46,306 nucleotides of DNA, taken from positions 1-46,306 of the forward strand of contig JAFGCH010000019.1 of assembly GCA_016932695.1 (NCBI GenBank). The letters run 5' to 3'. This document shows, piece by piece, positions 22,986 through 33,000 of this stretch (positions are counted from its first letter, which is position 1; each line of letters starts with the position of its first letter). The stretch is from Acidimicrobiia bacterium. Its GTDB lineage: Bacteria; Actinomycetota; Acidimicrobiia; Spongiisociales; UBA11373. Made by a program: the position numbers and the translations under genes. The notes beneath the pieces are model-generated. The model was given only the letters and a program-made list of their open reading frames with translations, was not told where the DNA came from and searched no databases.

Positions 22986-23921
22986 ATGCAACTAGGGATC
23001 ATGACGGAGCCGCACGTCGGGATGACCTACGCCGAACTGCTGGCGGCCGCCCGGCTGGCCGAGGACCTGGGATTGGAGGTGTTCGGGCGCTCGGACCACC
23101 TCGCCTTCCCCCGCGTCGGCGAGCCGCACGCCACCGAGGCCTTCACCACCCTGGCCGGCCTAGCTCGGGAGACCGAGCGCATCCACCTCATGGTGCTGGT
23201 GAGTCCGGTGACCTTCCGCCACCCGGCCATCATCGCCAAAGCGGCGGCGACGCTCGATGAGATGTCCGGCGGGCGCTTCATCCTCGGCCTGGGCACCGGG
23301 TGGATGGAAGAGGAGCACGCTTCCTTCGGGCTGCCCTTCCCTCCTTGGGCGGAGCGCTACGCCCGGTTGGAGGAGGCCCTGCAGTACCTGCGCGCCGCAC
23401 TGGGCAAGGCGCCCGCCGGCTTCTCCGGGGAGCACTACCGCCTCGCCGCCGAGACGATCCGGCCCCTGCCCACCGGCTTTCTCCCCCTGGTGGTGGGGGG
23501 CACCGGGGCTCGCCGCACCCCCGAGTTGGCCGGGCGCTACGCCGAGGAGTACAACGCCACCTTCCTCTCCGCCGCCGACCTGCCCCCGCGGATCGCCGCC
23601 GCTCGTCGGGCAGCGGCCGCGGCCGGGCGCCGCCCCGAAGACCTGCTGATCTCGCTGATGGCGCCGGCGGTCACCGGCCCCGACGAAGCCTCCTACCGGC
23701 GCCACCTGCGGGCGGTGGCCGCCGCCGACCCCTTCGGGCGGGCCCCCGAGGCCATCGAGACGCGCCTGCGAGAGCGCGGGCTGCCGGTGGGCCCCGCCCC
23801 GGAGGCGCGCCGCGCTCTCGGGGCGCTGGAAGCCCTTGGGGTCTCCCGCTTCTACGTGCAGCACCTCGGGCCTTTCGACGAGGATCTGCTCGCCGCCACC
23901 TTCAGCGCGCTGCGCGACTAG
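22986..23921 (+). CDS. LLM class (F420-dependent type) oxidoreductase
   Basis: A 311-aa luciferase-like TIM-barrel protein. It has MQLGIMTEPH at the start, LEVFGRSDHLAFP, the highly typical HPAIIAKAAATLDEMSGGRFILGLGTGW block, and FLPLVVGGTGARRTPELAGRYA. This block pattern is that of F420-dependent members rather than bacterial luciferase, implying the host makes cofactor F420. The ATG at 22986 has AGGAGG ahead of it. The frame is open well upstream, but homology starts here. The substrate is unknown. Confidence 0.9.
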   Translation: MQLGIMTEPHVGMTYAELLAAARLAEDLGLEVFGRSDHLAFPRVGEPHATEAFTTLAGLARETERIHLMVLVSPVTFRHPAIIAKAAATLDEMSGGRFILGLGTGWMEEEHASFGLPFPPWAERYARLEEALQYLRAALGKAPAGFSGEHYRLAAETIRPLPTGFLPLVVGGTGARRTPELAGRYAEEYNATFLSAADLPPRIAAARRAAAAAGRRPEDLLISLMAPAVTGPDEASYRRHLRAVAAADPFGRAPEAIETRLRERGLPVGPAPEARRALGALEALGVSRFYVQHLGPFDEDLLAATFSALRD

Positions 23922-23981
23922 CCGATGACATCCCCGGGGAGCGCGGCTCCCCGGCCGAGCCGTCGTCGTACTGGAGGCACC

Positions 23982-24974
23982 ATGAGAACCCGCGGCCCCG
24001 CCGCCTGGCTGCTCCTCGTCCTGCTGGTTGCAGCCTGCGGCTCCGGGGGGCCCGAGGAGGGCACCGGAGCAGTGCTCCGCTACGCCTACGAGCCCGGCGA
24101 CAGCCTGGCCTACGACCTCGAGGCCTCCATGGACATGGACATGACGGCGTCGGGCAACGCGGCCGCTGCCGCCGGCATGGATGCCTCCCTGGTGATGTCG
24201 GTCACGGGGCGGCTCGATCTCAGATTCGCCGTCGGCCCCTCCCCCGACACCGTCGAGATCACCGTGGCCCAGGAGTTGCTGGAGGGCGGCGCCCGGATGA
24301 CGACCCTAGGCGGGGAGACCCTGATCCCCTTGAGCGACCTGGCAGACCAGATGGAACAGGAAGTGGTCGTAGTCGTCGACCCGCAGGGGCGACCGGTCTC
24401 GATGAGCGTGAACGGGACCGCCCTCTCTGCCCAGATGCTCGGCGTCCTCTCCGGCTTCGGAGGCGGCGAGACCCTCACGCCGCAGCAGTTCGGGCCCGAG
24501 TTCCCCATCACCGGCCTCTACGTCGGCGCCGAGTGGGAGACCGACAACTCCGGCGAGGTCCTCGGCCTGGCCTTCCGTCAGCACGGCCGGCACAAGGTGG
24601 TGGCGGAGGAACAGGTGTTGGGGCGCACGGCGTACCGCATCGACAGCAGGCTCACCACCGCCGAACTCCGCACCGACCTGACCGCCCTGATGGCGGCCCT
24701 GCGCGCCACCCCCGAGTTGCTGGGCGGCGCCGACCCGGCCGAGTTCGATGCCGCGATCGCCCAATTCGAGTCGATGGGGGTGGCGGTGGATGTCCTCATG
24801 GAGGAGTACACCGTCACCATGACGACCTGGTTCGACCCGGCGCAGGGGATCGTCCTGCGCAGCGTGACGGAGACCCCGATGGCCATGACCATGGTGATGC
24901 GTGGGTTCCCCGGAGGCGAGGTCGAGGTGCTCATGGAGACCACCACCGAGCAGCGCCTCACGCTGGCCGCCTGA
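23982..24974 (+). CDS. Secreted lipoprotein of unknown function (330 aa)
   Basis: A signal peptide with lipobox LVAAC (AAWLLLVLLVAACGSGG) gives a predicted lipid anchor on the outer face of the membrane. The mature part starts with GAVLRYAYEPGDSLAYDLEASMDMDMT and is beta-rich with alternating hydrophobic strands. Methionines are notably frequent (MDMDM, MAMTMVM). The overall organisation resembles DUF6263-like lipoproteins that begin with an L-R-Y-x-x-x-G-D motif, but I am not certain. ATG at 23982 is chosen for GGAGG just upstream and the signal peptide. The upstream extension lacks any feature. Confidence 0.8.
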   Translation: MRTRGPAAWLLLVLLVAACGSGGPEEGTGAVLRYAYEPGDSLAYDLEASMDMDMTASGNAAAAAGMDASLVMSVTGRLDLRFAVGPSPDTVEITVAQELLEGGARMTTLGGETLIPLSDLADQMEQEVVVVVDPQGRPVSMSVNGTALSAQMLGVLSGFGGGETLTPQQFGPEFPITGLYVGAEWETDNSGEVLGLAFRQHGRHKVVAEEQVLGRTAYRIDSRLTTAELRTDLTALMAALRATPELLGGADPAEFDAAIAQFESMGVAVDVLMEEYTVTMTTWFDPAQGIVLRSVTETPMAMTMVMRGFPGGEVEVLMETTTEQRLTLAA

Positions 24975-24990
24975 GACCCGGAGGTTCCGC

Positions 24991-25018
24991 GTGACTGGCG
25001 GCACGGCCCCGATATCCT
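24991..25018 (+). promoter_or_regulatory. Promoter of the sufC-sufS-sufU operon
   Basis: GTGACT (24991-24996), a 16-bp spacer and TATCCT (25013-25018) end 9 nt before the sufC ATG. GTGACT matches TTGACA at four positions. The expected transcript is almost leaderless. No operator repeat is obvious. Confidence 0.55.
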
Positions 25019-25027
25019 GGGTCGCCT

Positions 25028-25780
25028 ATGGCCGATGCACCGCTCCTCGTCGTCGAAGACCTCCACGCTTCGGTGGAGGGCACCGAGATCCTCAAAGGGG
25101 TCTCCCTCACCGTGGAACGGGGGGAGATCCATGCCCTGATGGGACCCAACGGATCGGGGAAGTCCACCCTGGCCAACGTGCTGCTGGGCCACCCGGCGTA
25201 CGAGGTCTCCGGCCGCATCCTGTACAAGGGTGAGGACATCACCGACTGGGCCCCCGATGAGCGGGGCCGAGCCGGGATGTTCCTCGCCTTCCAGTACCCG
25301 GAGGAGATCGCCGGGGTGTCGGTGGTGAACTTCCTGCGGGCCGCCCTCTCGGGGCGTACCGGGACCGCCTTCACCGTCCTCGAGCTGCGTCTGCGAGTGG
25401 CCGACGCCATGAAGGAGCTGGGGATGGACCCCTCCTTCGCCGACCGCTACCTGAACCAGGGGTTCTCGGGAGGGGAGCGCAAGCGCAACGAGGTGCTGCA
25501 ACTGGCGGTGCTGCGGCCCGACCTGGCGGTCATGGACGAGACCGATTCCGGGCTGGACATCGATGCCCTGCGCACCGTGGCCGAAGGGGTGCAGCGGGTG
25601 GCCGGCCCCGAGCGCGGCTTTCTGATCATCACCCATTACCAGCGCCTGCTGGACTACATCACCCCCGACGTCGTGCACATCTTCGTGGACGGGCGGGTGG
25701 TGGAGCGCGGCGGGCCCGACCTCGCCCGGCGCATCGAAGACGAAGGCTACGAGGCCTTCCGGCCGGGGCGGGCGGGGTGA
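25028..25780 (+). CDS. sufC: Fe-S cluster assembly ATPase SufC (copy 1)
   Basis: A 250-aa ABC ATPase of the SufC family, the motor of the SufBCD scaffold. It has Walker A GPNGSGKST, the SufC-typical MFLAFQYPEEIAGVSVVNFLR, signature FSGGERKR, Walker B LAVMDETDSGLDID and H-loop LIITHYQRLLDYI. Most SufC proteins read LDEIDSGLD at Walker B, so Thr in place of Ile here is a small deviation. It starts a plus-strand operon with sufS (4-nt overlap) and sufU. A second, different SufC lies 1.7 kb away on the opposite strand. Confidence 0.95.
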   Translation: MADAPLLVVEDLHASVEGTEILKGVSLTVERGEIHALMGPNGSGKSTLANVLLGHPAYEVSGRILYKGEDITDWAPDERGRAGMFLAFQYPEEIAGVSVVNFLRAALSGRTGTAFTVLELRLRVADAMKELGMDPSFADRYLNQGFSGGERKRNEVLQLAVLRPDLAVMDETDSGLDIDALRTVAEGVQRVAGPERGFLIITHYQRLLDYITPDVVHIFVDGRVVERGGPDLARRIEDEGYEAFRPGRAG

Positions 25781-27006
25781 CCGACCTCTCTCACCTGCGG
25801 GCCGACTTCCCCCTCCTGCAGCGCGAGATGAATGGGCGGCCCCTGGTCTACCTCGACTCCGCCGCCACCACCCAGAAGCCGCTCGCGGTCCTCGAGGCCA
25901 TGGACCGCTTCTACCGACGGCACAACGCCAACGTCCACCGGGGGGCCTACGCCCTGGCCCAGGAAGCCACCGAGTTGTACGAGGGGGCCCGCGCCAAGGT
26001 GGCGGCCTTCGTCCACGCCGCCTCCGCCAGGGAGATCGTGTTCACCCGCGGCACCACCTCGGCCATCAACACCGTCGCCTTCGGGTGGGGCCTGTACCAC
26101 CTTCGACCCGGCGACCGCATCCTGCTCACCACCATGGAGCATCACGCCAACGTGGTCCCCTGGCAGCTGGTCTGCCGCCACACCGGGGCGGAACTGATCT
26201 ATCTGCCGTTCACCGCCGACTACCAGATCGACCTCGAAGCCCTGCCCGGCTTGCTCGACGAACGGGTGAAGGTAGTGGGGCTATCGGGGATGTCGAACGT
26301 GCTGGGCACCATGCCCCCCGTGACCGCGGTGGCGGCGGCGGCCCGAGCCGTGGGGGCCCTGACCGTAGTGGATGCCGCCCAGATGACCCCGCACTCGCCG
26401 ACCGACGTGCAAGCCCTCGGGGCCGACTTCCTTGCCTTCGGGGCTCACAAGATGCTGGGGCCCACCGGCATCGGAGCCCTCTGGGGGCGCCTCGAACTGC
26501 TCGAGTCCATGGAGCCGGCTGAGGGAGGCGGTGAGATGATCCGCGACGTCGGCTGGAACGAATCCACCTGGGCCGATGCCCCCCATCGCTTCGAGGCCGG
26601 CACGCCGCCCATCGCCGAGGCGGTGGGCTTCGGAGCGGCGGTGGACTACTTGAGCGCCGTCGGGATGGACGAGGTCCACCGCCACGAAGCCGAACTCACC
26701 CGCTACGCCCTCGAGCGGCTCGGCGAGGTGCCCGGCCTGACCGTATACGGACCGGCCGACGTTGCCCAGCGGGGTGGGGCGGTTTCCTTCACCCTGGCCG
26801 ACATCCACCCTCACGACCTGGCCACCATCCTGGACCAGCAGGGCATCGCCATTCGCGCCGGGCATCACTGCGCCAAGCCGCTGCACCGCCTTCTCGGGGT
26901 ACCCGCCACCGCCCGGGCCTCTTTCTACGTCTACAACACCCGGGAGGATGTGGACGCCCTGCTCCCCGCTCTCGCCGAGGCGAGGAGGCTCTTCGGTGTC
27001 TCTTGA
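25777..27006 (+). CDS. sufS: Cysteine desulfurase SufS
   Basis: A 409-aa class V PLP enzyme that takes sulfur from cysteine for Fe-S assembly. The PLP lysine is in LAFGAHKMLGPTGIGALWG and the persulfide cysteine in RAGHHCAKPLH, the short-loop SufS (group II) arrangement that depends on SufU for activation. The N-terminal MNGRPLVYLDSAATTQKP and HRGAYALAQEATELYE are typical. GTGA overlaps the sufC stop by 4 nt and its 3' end overlaps sufU by 11 nt, so all three are coupled. Confidence 0.95.
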   Translation: MTDLSHLRADFPLLQREMNGRPLVYLDSAATTQKPLAVLEAMDRFYRRHNANVHRGAYALAQEATELYEGARAKVAAFVHAASAREIVFTRGTTSAINTVAFGWGLYHLRPGDRILLTTMEHHANVVPWQLVCRHTGAELIYLPFTADYQIDLEALPGLLDERVKVVGLSGMSNVLGTMPPVTAVAAAARAVGALTVVDAAQMTPHSPTDVQALGADFLAFGAHKMLGPTGIGALWGRLELLESMEPAEGGGEMIRDVGWNESTWADAPHRFEAGTPPIAEAVGFGAAVDYLSAVGMDEVHRHEAELTRYALERLGEVPGLTVYGPADVAQRGGAVSFTLADIHPHDLATILDQQGIAIRAGHHCAKPLHRLLGVPATARASFYVYNTREDVDALLPALAEARRLFGVS

Positions 27007-27448
27007 CGACCTCTACCGCGAGGTGATCCTCGACCACTACCGCCATCCCCGCCGGCGCGGCGCCCTGGAACACCCCGACGCCCACGCCGACGGCCAGAAT
27101 CCGCTCTGCGGGGACGAGATCGCCATCGACCTCGCTTTCGACGGCGACCGCATCGCCGACGTGCGCATCCGGGGACGGGGGTGCTCCATAAGCCAGGCCT
27201 CGGCCTCGATGATGGCCGAGGCCATCACCGGCAAGACGATTGCCGACGCCAAAGACCTAATGCATCGCTTCAAAGCGATGATGGACATCGAACCGGGCGA
27301 GGCGGGCCTCGATGCCGCCCGGCCGGGGGCCGCGCTGGGCGATCTGGAGGCACTGCAGGGGGTGCGGCGCTTCCCGGTGCGCATCAAGTGCGCCGACCTG
27401 CCGTGGGCCACCCTGGCCCAGGCCTTGGAGGGGCACCCCCCAGCTTGA
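26996..27448 (+). CDS. sufU: SufU zinc-dependent sulfurtransferase
   Basis: A 150-aa protein of the SufU/IscU-like family. The three zinc/sulfur-acceptor cysteines are in NPLCGDEI, RGRGCSISQAS and VRIKCADLPW, and the SufU-specific insertion lies between the second and third Cys (KDLMHRFKAMM). It accepts the persulfide from SufS and hands it to the SufBCD scaffold. GTG at 26996 lies inside the end of sufS. The stop is 7 bp from the stop of the convergent sufC2, and a palindrome AGCCGCGGCT (27448-27457) spans both. Confidence 0.93.
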   Translation: MSLDDLYREVILDHYRHPRRRGALEHPDAHADGQNPLCGDEIAIDLAFDGDRIADVRIRGRGCSISQASASMMAEAITGKTIADAKDLMHRFKAMMDIEPGEAGLDAARPGAALGDLEALQGVRRFPVRIKCADLPWATLAQALEGHPPA

Positions 27449-27455
27449 GCCGCGG

Positions 27456-28226
27456 CTACAGGCCCTGAAGGAAGTCGTCGGCAGCGGGCGGCGCCGCCGG
27501 CTCCGCCTCCCGCACCATGGCGTCGTACCCGCCGGCCTCCAGTGCCCCGGCCAGCTCCTTGCCTCCGGAGCGGATCACCCTGCCGGCGGCCATGACGTGC
27601 ACCCGATCCACGGCGATGTAGCGCAGGATGCGGCTGTAGTGGGTGATGAGGAGGACACCGAGGTCGGGGCTGCGCATGGCCTCCACCGCCGCCGCCACTT
27701 CTCGCACCGCGTCGATGTCGAGGCCCGAGTCGATCTCGTCGAGGACCGCCACCCGGGGGCGGAGAGCCAGCAGCTGCAGCATCTCGGAGCGCTTCTTCTC
27801 ACCTCCCGACAATCCCTCGTTGACCGGGCGCCCCAGGAAGGGGGCCAGCGCCATCCGTTCGGCCGCGGCCTCCACCGTCGACCAGTAGCCCGCTCCGGCG
27901 CCTGCCGCCTGCCCCATCTCCTCGAGCAGTTCCCGCAAGGTCACTCCGGGCACCTCGACGGGGTATTGGAAGCCCAGGAACAGCCCGGCTCGCGCCCGGG
28001 CGTCCACCGGAAGCCCGAGTACCTCGGTACCCCCCACCAGCGCCGATCCGGAGGCGGTGTACTCCGGCTGGCCCATGAGCACATGGCACAGGGTGGATTT
28101 GCCCGAACCATTGGGGCCCATGAGGGCATGGACCTCGCCGTAGGGGACTTCGAGGTCGACCCCCTTGAGGATGGCCAGGTCGCCGAGGCTCGCCTGCAGA
28201 CCCCGCACCACCAGGGCGGCGCTCAT
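27456..28226 (-). CDS. sufC: Fe-S cluster assembly ATPase SufC (copy 2)
   Basis: A 256-aa SufC-family ABC ATPase, clearly different from copy 1. It has Walker A GPNGSGKST, LFLGFQYPVEVPGVTLRELL, signature LSGGEKKR, Walker B VAVLDEIDSGLDID (the canonical SufC sequence) and LLITHYSRILRYI. It has an extra C-terminal tail (AAPPAADDFLQGL). It is last in the minus-strand set sufD-Rieske-sufC and overlaps the Rieske gene by 4 nt. Being with sufD, it may be the ancestral partner of SufB/SufD. All ATPase motifs are intact, so neither copy is a pseudogene. Confidence 0.94.
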   Translation of the reverse strand: MSAALVVRGLQASLGDLAILKGVDLEVPYGEVHALMGPNGSGKSTLCHVLMGQPEYTASGSALVGGTEVLGLPVDARARAGLFLGFQYPVEVPGVTLRELLEEMGQAAGAGAGYWSTVEAAAERMALAPFLGRPVNEGLSGGEKKRSEMLQLLALRPRVAVLDEIDSGLDIDAVREVAAAVEAMRSPDLGVLLITHYSRILRYIAVDRVHVMAAGRVIRSGGKELAGALEAGGYDAMVREAEPAAPPAADDFLQGL

Positions 28227-28543
28227 GGGCTCTCCTCTCCCACCTCGACGAACACCGCTTCCCCCTCCACCTCAGCCCGGTACACCGGCACCGGCCGGGT
28301 GGCGGGAAAGGAGAGGGCGGCCCCGGTGCGCAGGTCGAACATGGCGCCGTGCCGGGGGCATTCCACGGTTCCGCCGTCGAGGATTCCCTCGGCCAGCGAG
28401 GCTTCGGCATGGCTGCAGCGATCCCCCAGGGCGAAGACCTCGCCGCCGACGCGGAAGAGGGCCAGGCGATGCCCGCCGGCGTCGACCCGCACCCCCGCCC
28501 CGTCGCGCAGGGCACTGAAGGTGGCCACCCGCAGACGGGTCAT
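28223..28543 (-). CDS. Rieske-type [2Fe-2S] ferredoxin
   Basis: A 106-aa non-heme Rieske protein of the NirD/ferredoxin-component type. The cluster ligands are in CSHAEA (C-x-H) and CPRHGAMFD (C-x-x-H), about 18 residues apart. The TRPVPVYRAEVEGEAVFVEV end is the usual last strands. Such a gene between sufD and sufC recurs in actinobacterial suf operons. An electron-transfer or cluster-carrier role in Fe-S biogenesis is plausible but unproven. It overlaps both neighbours by 4 nt, giving tight coupling. Confidence 0.93.
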   Translation of the reverse strand: MTRLRVATFSALRDGAGVRVDAGGHRLALFRVGGEVFALGDRCSHAEASLAEGILDGGTVECPRHGAMFDLRTGAALSFPATRPVPVYRAEVEGEAVFVEVGEESP

Positions 28544-29823
28544 CGACTCTGCTCCCGTTGCAGGCCGTCGTAGCGGGCCACGAGAGAACGCCGCAGCAAC
28601 GGCTCCAGCGCGGCCTGGGGGAAACGGGCCAGGACATCCTCGAAGAAGCCCTTCACCTGCAGGCGGTCGGCGCGGGCGGAGTCGAGGCCGCGGCTCATCA
28701 GGTAGTAGCGCTGCTCGGGGTCGAGTGGGCTGACGGTGGAACCGTGGCCGCAGCGCACCTCGTTCGCCAGGATCTCCAGATTGGGCACCGAGTGCGCCTC
28801 TGCCCCTTCGGCCAGCACCAGGTTCTTGTTGGTCTGCATCGCATCGGAGTCCTGCCCCTCCGGCTCGATGCGGATGAGGCCGGTGAACACTGAGCGCGCC
28901 GTGTCCCCCACCGCCCCCTTCAAGTACATGTTGGAGGTGGTGTGGCGGGCGCGATGCAGCATGTAGTAGCGGTAGTCCAGGGTCTGGCGCCGATGGCCGA
29001 AATAGGCCCCGAGCACCTGGGCATCGGCACCGGGCCCCTCCAGGTCGAGGCGGAGGTGCAAGCGGGCGTTCACCCCGCCCAGGCCCGCCTCCGCCAACAC
29101 CAGGGCCCCGTCGCGGGCGGCCACCATCGTCTGGTGGGCATAGGCCCGGGTGGCATCACCCCACTCCTGGATCACGCTGACCTCCAGCCGGGCGTTCTGG
29201 CCGACCACGACCTCCACCTGGGGCACCGCCACGAGGGGCACCCCGGAGGGCGAGCGGTAGTGCAGCACCAGCGCGCCGGCGGCACCGTCTTCGACCAGCA
29301 CGGTGAGACGAGGCAGGGCCAGCGAGTTGGCCCGAGTCGCCTGGAACTCCACCAGTACCGGGGCGCTCAACCGCCGGCCCCGGGGCAGGTGGAAGAAGAC
29401 GCCGTCGGTGGCGAAAGCATGGTGCGCCGCGGCGAAGCGATCGAGGCGGGGACCGGGGCCGGAGCGGAACACGCCGCGCAGCGTCTCTCCGTCGGCCGCC
29501 AGGGCGGGGCCGAGCGCAGTCAGGCGCACGCCGTCGGCGGCCTCCACCGCCACCGTGTGCCCGTCGACGTTGATCGCATGCCCCGCCGGTTCTCCCAGCG
29601 CGCCGATCAGGGCGACGTCGGGGGGTAGCGGGGGCCCCGGCGACTCGGCCAACTGCAGCGAGTCGAGGTCCACCTCAACCTCCACGTAGCGCCACTCCTC
29701 CTGCCGCGGGTCGGGCGGGGGAAGCGCGCTAAACGCCTCGTAGCCTGCCGCGGCCGAGGGGCGGGCCCACTCGGGCAAGGTGGCGGCGACGCGGGCGAAG
29801 GTCTGCTCGGTCAGCGGTAACAA
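28540..29823 (-). CDS. sufD: Fe-S cluster assembly protein SufD
   Basis: A 427-aa SufD, the non-catalytic partner of SufB in the SufBC2D scaffold. The conserved C-terminal block is VRCGHGSTVSPLDPEQRYYLMSRGL, containing the histidine thought to contribute to cluster assembly together with a SufB cysteine. SNMYLKGAVGDTARSVFTGLI is the beta-helix core signature. The TTG at 29823 has GAGAGG 8-9 nt upstream and a TAGAGT hexamer further up. It leads the operon sufD-Rieske-sufC2. sufB lies separately at 33-34.4 kb on the same strand. Confidence 0.93.
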   Translation of the reverse strand: MLPLTEQTFARVAATLPEWARPSAAAGYEAFSALPPPDPRQEEWRYVEVEVDLDSLQLAESPGPPLPPDVALIGALGEPAGHAINVDGHTVAVEAADGVRLTALGPALAADGETLRGVFRSGPGPRLDRFAAAHHAFATDGVFFHLPRGRRLSAPVLVEFQATRANSLALPRLTVLVEDGAAGALVLHYRSPSGVPLVAVPQVEVVVGQNARLEVSVIQEWGDATRAYAHQTMVAARDGALVLAEAGLGGVNARLHLRLDLEGPGADAQVLGAYFGHRRQTLDYRYYMLHRARHTTSNMYLKGAVGDTARSVFTGLIRIEPEGQDSDAMQTNKNLVLAEGAEAHSVPNLEILANEVRCGHGSTVSPLDPEQRYYLMSRGLDSARADRLQVKGFFEDVLARFPQAALEPLLRRSLVARYDGLQREQSR

Positions 29824-29850
29824 GCCGGGCCTCTCGGGGACGGGGCCACT

Positions 29851-30558
29851 CTACGCACGACGCTTCCCGTAACCCAAGGCCCCGCCGAGGCGCGCCCGAG
29901 CGGCGGCGAAGGCCTCGTCGAGCATCTCCTCGGTGAGGCGGCCGGTGAACGTGTTCTGCTGGCTGGGGTGGAAGGAGCACAGCACGGTCGGCCCGCCCGT
30001 CTCCGCCACCAGGCCGTGGGCGAAGGCAGGCCGGGGGCGGGGCAACGCCGCGCCGGCCCAGGCCAGCAGGCGCCACACCTCCTCGTAAGCAACGCCACCC
30101 AGACAGACGATCAGCTCCACCCCGGCAAGCGTTCCGAACTCTTCCCGGAGCCACGGCCGACAGGCGGCCCTCTCTTCACCGGTAGGGCGGTTGCCCGGCG
30201 GCGCGCAGCGCACCGGGGCGGTGATGTAAGCGCCGCGCAGTTGCAGGCCGTCGTCGCGGTGGCGCGACTGGGGCCGGTCGGCGAACCCGGCCCGGTGCAG
30301 GGCGCGATAGAGCCAGTCGCCGGAGCGATCACCGGTGAACATGCGCCCGGTGCGATTGGCCCCATGCGCCGCCGGGGCCAGGCCCACTACCAGCAAGCCC
30401 GCCTCCCGGTCGCCGAAGCCGGGCACCGGGCGGCCCCAGTACTCCTCGGCGGCGAAGGCCGCCCGCCGCTGCACCGCGACCTGCTCTCTCCAGGCCACGA
30501 GGCGCGGGCAGCGTCGGCATCCCACGAGGCGGGCGTTGAGATCGGCGAGGGCGTCCAC
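29851..30558 (-). CDS. Uracil-DNA glycosylase, family 5 (UDGb)
   Basis: A 235-aa Fe-S uracil-DNA glycosylase that removes uracil and related lesions from DNA. The family 5 motif is GLAPAAHGANRTGRMFTGD, unlike family 4 (GExPG). The second motif is SFHPSQQNTFTGRLT. Cluster cysteines are visible in GCRRCPRL near the N-terminus, in VRCAPP and in ACRPWL. GTG at 30558 is chosen because TAGGGT lies 7 nt upstream. An earlier GTG at 30567 would fall inside that hexamer. It is divergent from the sigma factor gene. Confidence 0.9.
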   Translation of the reverse strand: MDALADLNARLVGCRRCPRLVAWREQVAVQRRAAFAAEEYWGRPVPGFGDREAGLLVVGLAPAAHGANRTGRMFTGDRSGDWLYRALHRAGFADRPQSRHRDDGLQLRGAYITAPVRCAPPGNRPTGEERAACRPWLREEFGTLAGVELIVCLGGVAYEEVWRLLAWAGAALPRPRPAFAHGLVAETGGPTVLCSFHPSQQNTFTGRLTEEMLDEAFAAARARLGGALGYGKRRA

Positions 30559-30565
30559 GACGGCC

Positions 30566-30571
30566 ACCCTA
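30566..30571 (-). promoter_or_regulatory. Putative -10 (TAGGGT) of the UDG gene
   Basis: TAGGGT lies 7 nt before the GTG at 30558 and overlaps the more distal GTG, which decides the start. The leaderless pattern is repeated. Confidence 0.5.
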
Positions 30572-30714
30572 CCCCGGGCCGAGGCCCCGCCACCCTCCGC
30601 GGTCGCCCTGCCTGCAAGGCGATCATGCCCGGCAGCGGCGTAAGCCCTTGCTGACCAGGCAGAACCGGCCGTCCGCGGTAAGCGCTTTCCCAACCGAGGT
30701 AGTCCCCGCGGCCT

Positions 30715-30744
30715 TTGCACCGTCACTGTACGTCGTGATACGGT
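30715..30744 (+). promoter_or_regulatory. Putative promoter of the sigma factor gene
   Basis: TTGCAC (30715-30720) and TACGGT (30739-30744) are separated by 18 bp. The leader would be about 22 nt and contains GGGAGG before the ATG, so this gene has a conventional ribosome site. Confidence 0.4.
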
Positions 30745-30773
30745 GGCACGGCCGAGCGGGCGGGAGGCCGCAG

Positions 30774-31702
<929 letters not shown>

Positions 31703-31706
<4 letters not shown>

Positions 31707-32362
31707 AAGAGGCGCAGGTTGTTCCCCTCCACCCCACGGAGGGCGTCGTAATCCACCTCCACGCAGGCGATGCCCCGCGAGGCCGCCAGGGTGCGCGCCT
31801 GGGGAGTCACCGCCTGGGCCACCAGGATGCCCCGCACCGGCGCCAGCCCGGGGTCGCGGTTCAGGCGCTCCAAGTAGCGGGTGAGCTGCTCCACCCCGTC
31901 GATCTCCCCTTTCCGCTTCACCTCGACGGCCACCACCTGCCCGCCGGGATCGCGGCACAGCAAATCGACCGGGCCCAGGTCGGTGGGGTACTCCCGGCGC
32001 AGCAGGCTCAGGCCGTCCTCGATCACCTGGGGGGCATCCGCCAGCAAGCGCTGCAGCTCGGCCTCCACCATGTCTTTGGTGAGACCGGGGGCCACCCCCA
32101 GCTCGTACTCGGAGTCGCTCAGCACCTCGTCTATCCGGATGACGAGCCGCTCCCCTGCCCGATTGGTGACCACCCACTCCCCCTCGGCTTCCTCCAGGTG
32201 ATTGGGGGCGTTCATCCAGTTCAGCGGCTTGTAGGCCCCCTCGTCGGAGTGCACCGCCACGCAGCCGTCGGCTTTCACCATGATCAGCCGCACCGCCATC
32301 GGGAGATGAGCGGAGAGGCGCCCGGTGTAGTCCACTTCGCACCGCGCCACCACTAGCCGCAT
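31703..32362 (-). CDS. nucS: Endonuclease NucS (EndoMS) of non-canonical mismatch repair
   Basis: A 219-aa NucS, which cuts mismatched DNA in actinobacteria and archaea lacking MutS/MutL. The N-terminal dimerisation domain includes [23 protein letters not shown]. The nuclease core has [10 protein letters not shown] and [20 protein letters not shown], where the D-ExK and Gln residues bind metal. The usual extreme C-terminal clamp-binding peptide is represented by NNLRLF. ATG at 32362 has TAGGCT 8 nt upstream, so it is probably leaderless. It overlaps the sigma factor stop. Confidence 0.95.
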
Positions 32363-32370
32363 GAACCGGC

Positions 32371-32376
32371 AGCCTA
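32371..32376 (-). promoter_or_regulatory. Putative -10 (TAGGCT) of nucS
   Basis: TAGGCT lies 8 nt before the nucS ATG. The -35 region is not recognisable. Confidence 0.45.
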
Positions 32377-32441
32377 GAGCGCCGGAGCGGGCCCGGGCCT
32401 TGCCCTCAGCCTGCGGACGCCGCCGACGATGAGGAGCTGCT

Positions 32442-32873
32442 TCACTCCCCGAGTGGCTCCACTGTTACCGCGGCGGCCACCCCGCGGCGTCGCGCCTCTT
32501 CAGCCGACACAACGGTGAGGCCGAAAGGCATGAGAGCGGCCCCGGCCAGCTTGAGGTGGGCCACGGCAAAGGGGATCCCGATGATGGTGATCGCGTTGAC
32601 CAGCGCGGCCACCAGATGGCCCAGGGCGAGCCAGATGCCCGCCAGGAAGAGCCAGATCACATTGCCGATCGCCGAAAGCCCCGCCGAGGCTCCCGGGCGG
32701 GGCACCATCACGCTGCCGAACGGCCACAGAGTGAAGCCGGCCAGTTTGAAAGCCTGGATGCCGAACGGAATGGTGATGATCAGGAAGAAGGCGGCCAGCC
32801 CGGCGACGGCGTAGCCCAGCGCCAGCCAGAGGCCCCCCAACAGCAGCCACAGGATGTTGCCGATCACCCGCAC
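32442..32873 (-). CDS. YccF domain membrane protein
   Basis: A 143-aa protein with two YccF (DUF307) units in tandem: [19 protein letters not shown] with [21 protein letters not shown], then [20 protein letters not shown] with [22 protein letters not shown]. Each unit contributes membrane helices. The duplicated pattern is normal for the family, whose function is unknown. GTG at 32873 is preferred over the upstream ATG at 32900 because GAGGGGAG lies about 5 nt upstream and the first domain then starts at residue 3. It lies between sufB and nucS. Confidence 0.85.
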   Translation of the reverse strand: MRVIGNILWLLLGGLWLALGYAVAGLAAFFLIITIPFGIQAFKLAGFTLWPFGSVMVPRPGASAGLSAIGNVIWLFLAGIWLALGHLVAALVNAITIIGIPFAVAHLKLAGAALMPFGLTVVSAEEARRRGVAAAVTVEPLGE

Positions 32874-33000
32874 CGCCGCTCCCCTCTGCCGGGCCACCAT
32901 CAGCCGGCGCCGCAGAGGGTAGCGGGGTACCCGCGGGGCTACCCCGGGGGGCCGGGCCGGCGCGACCCGGCGCGGCGGCTCGGCCGGTCGTTGCACTCGC

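Noticed and set aside
29851-30726. Longer N-terminus of the UDG up to 30726
   Set aside because: The extra residues are Arg/Ala/Gly-rich without similarity, and a -10 hexamer lies just before the GTG at 30558.
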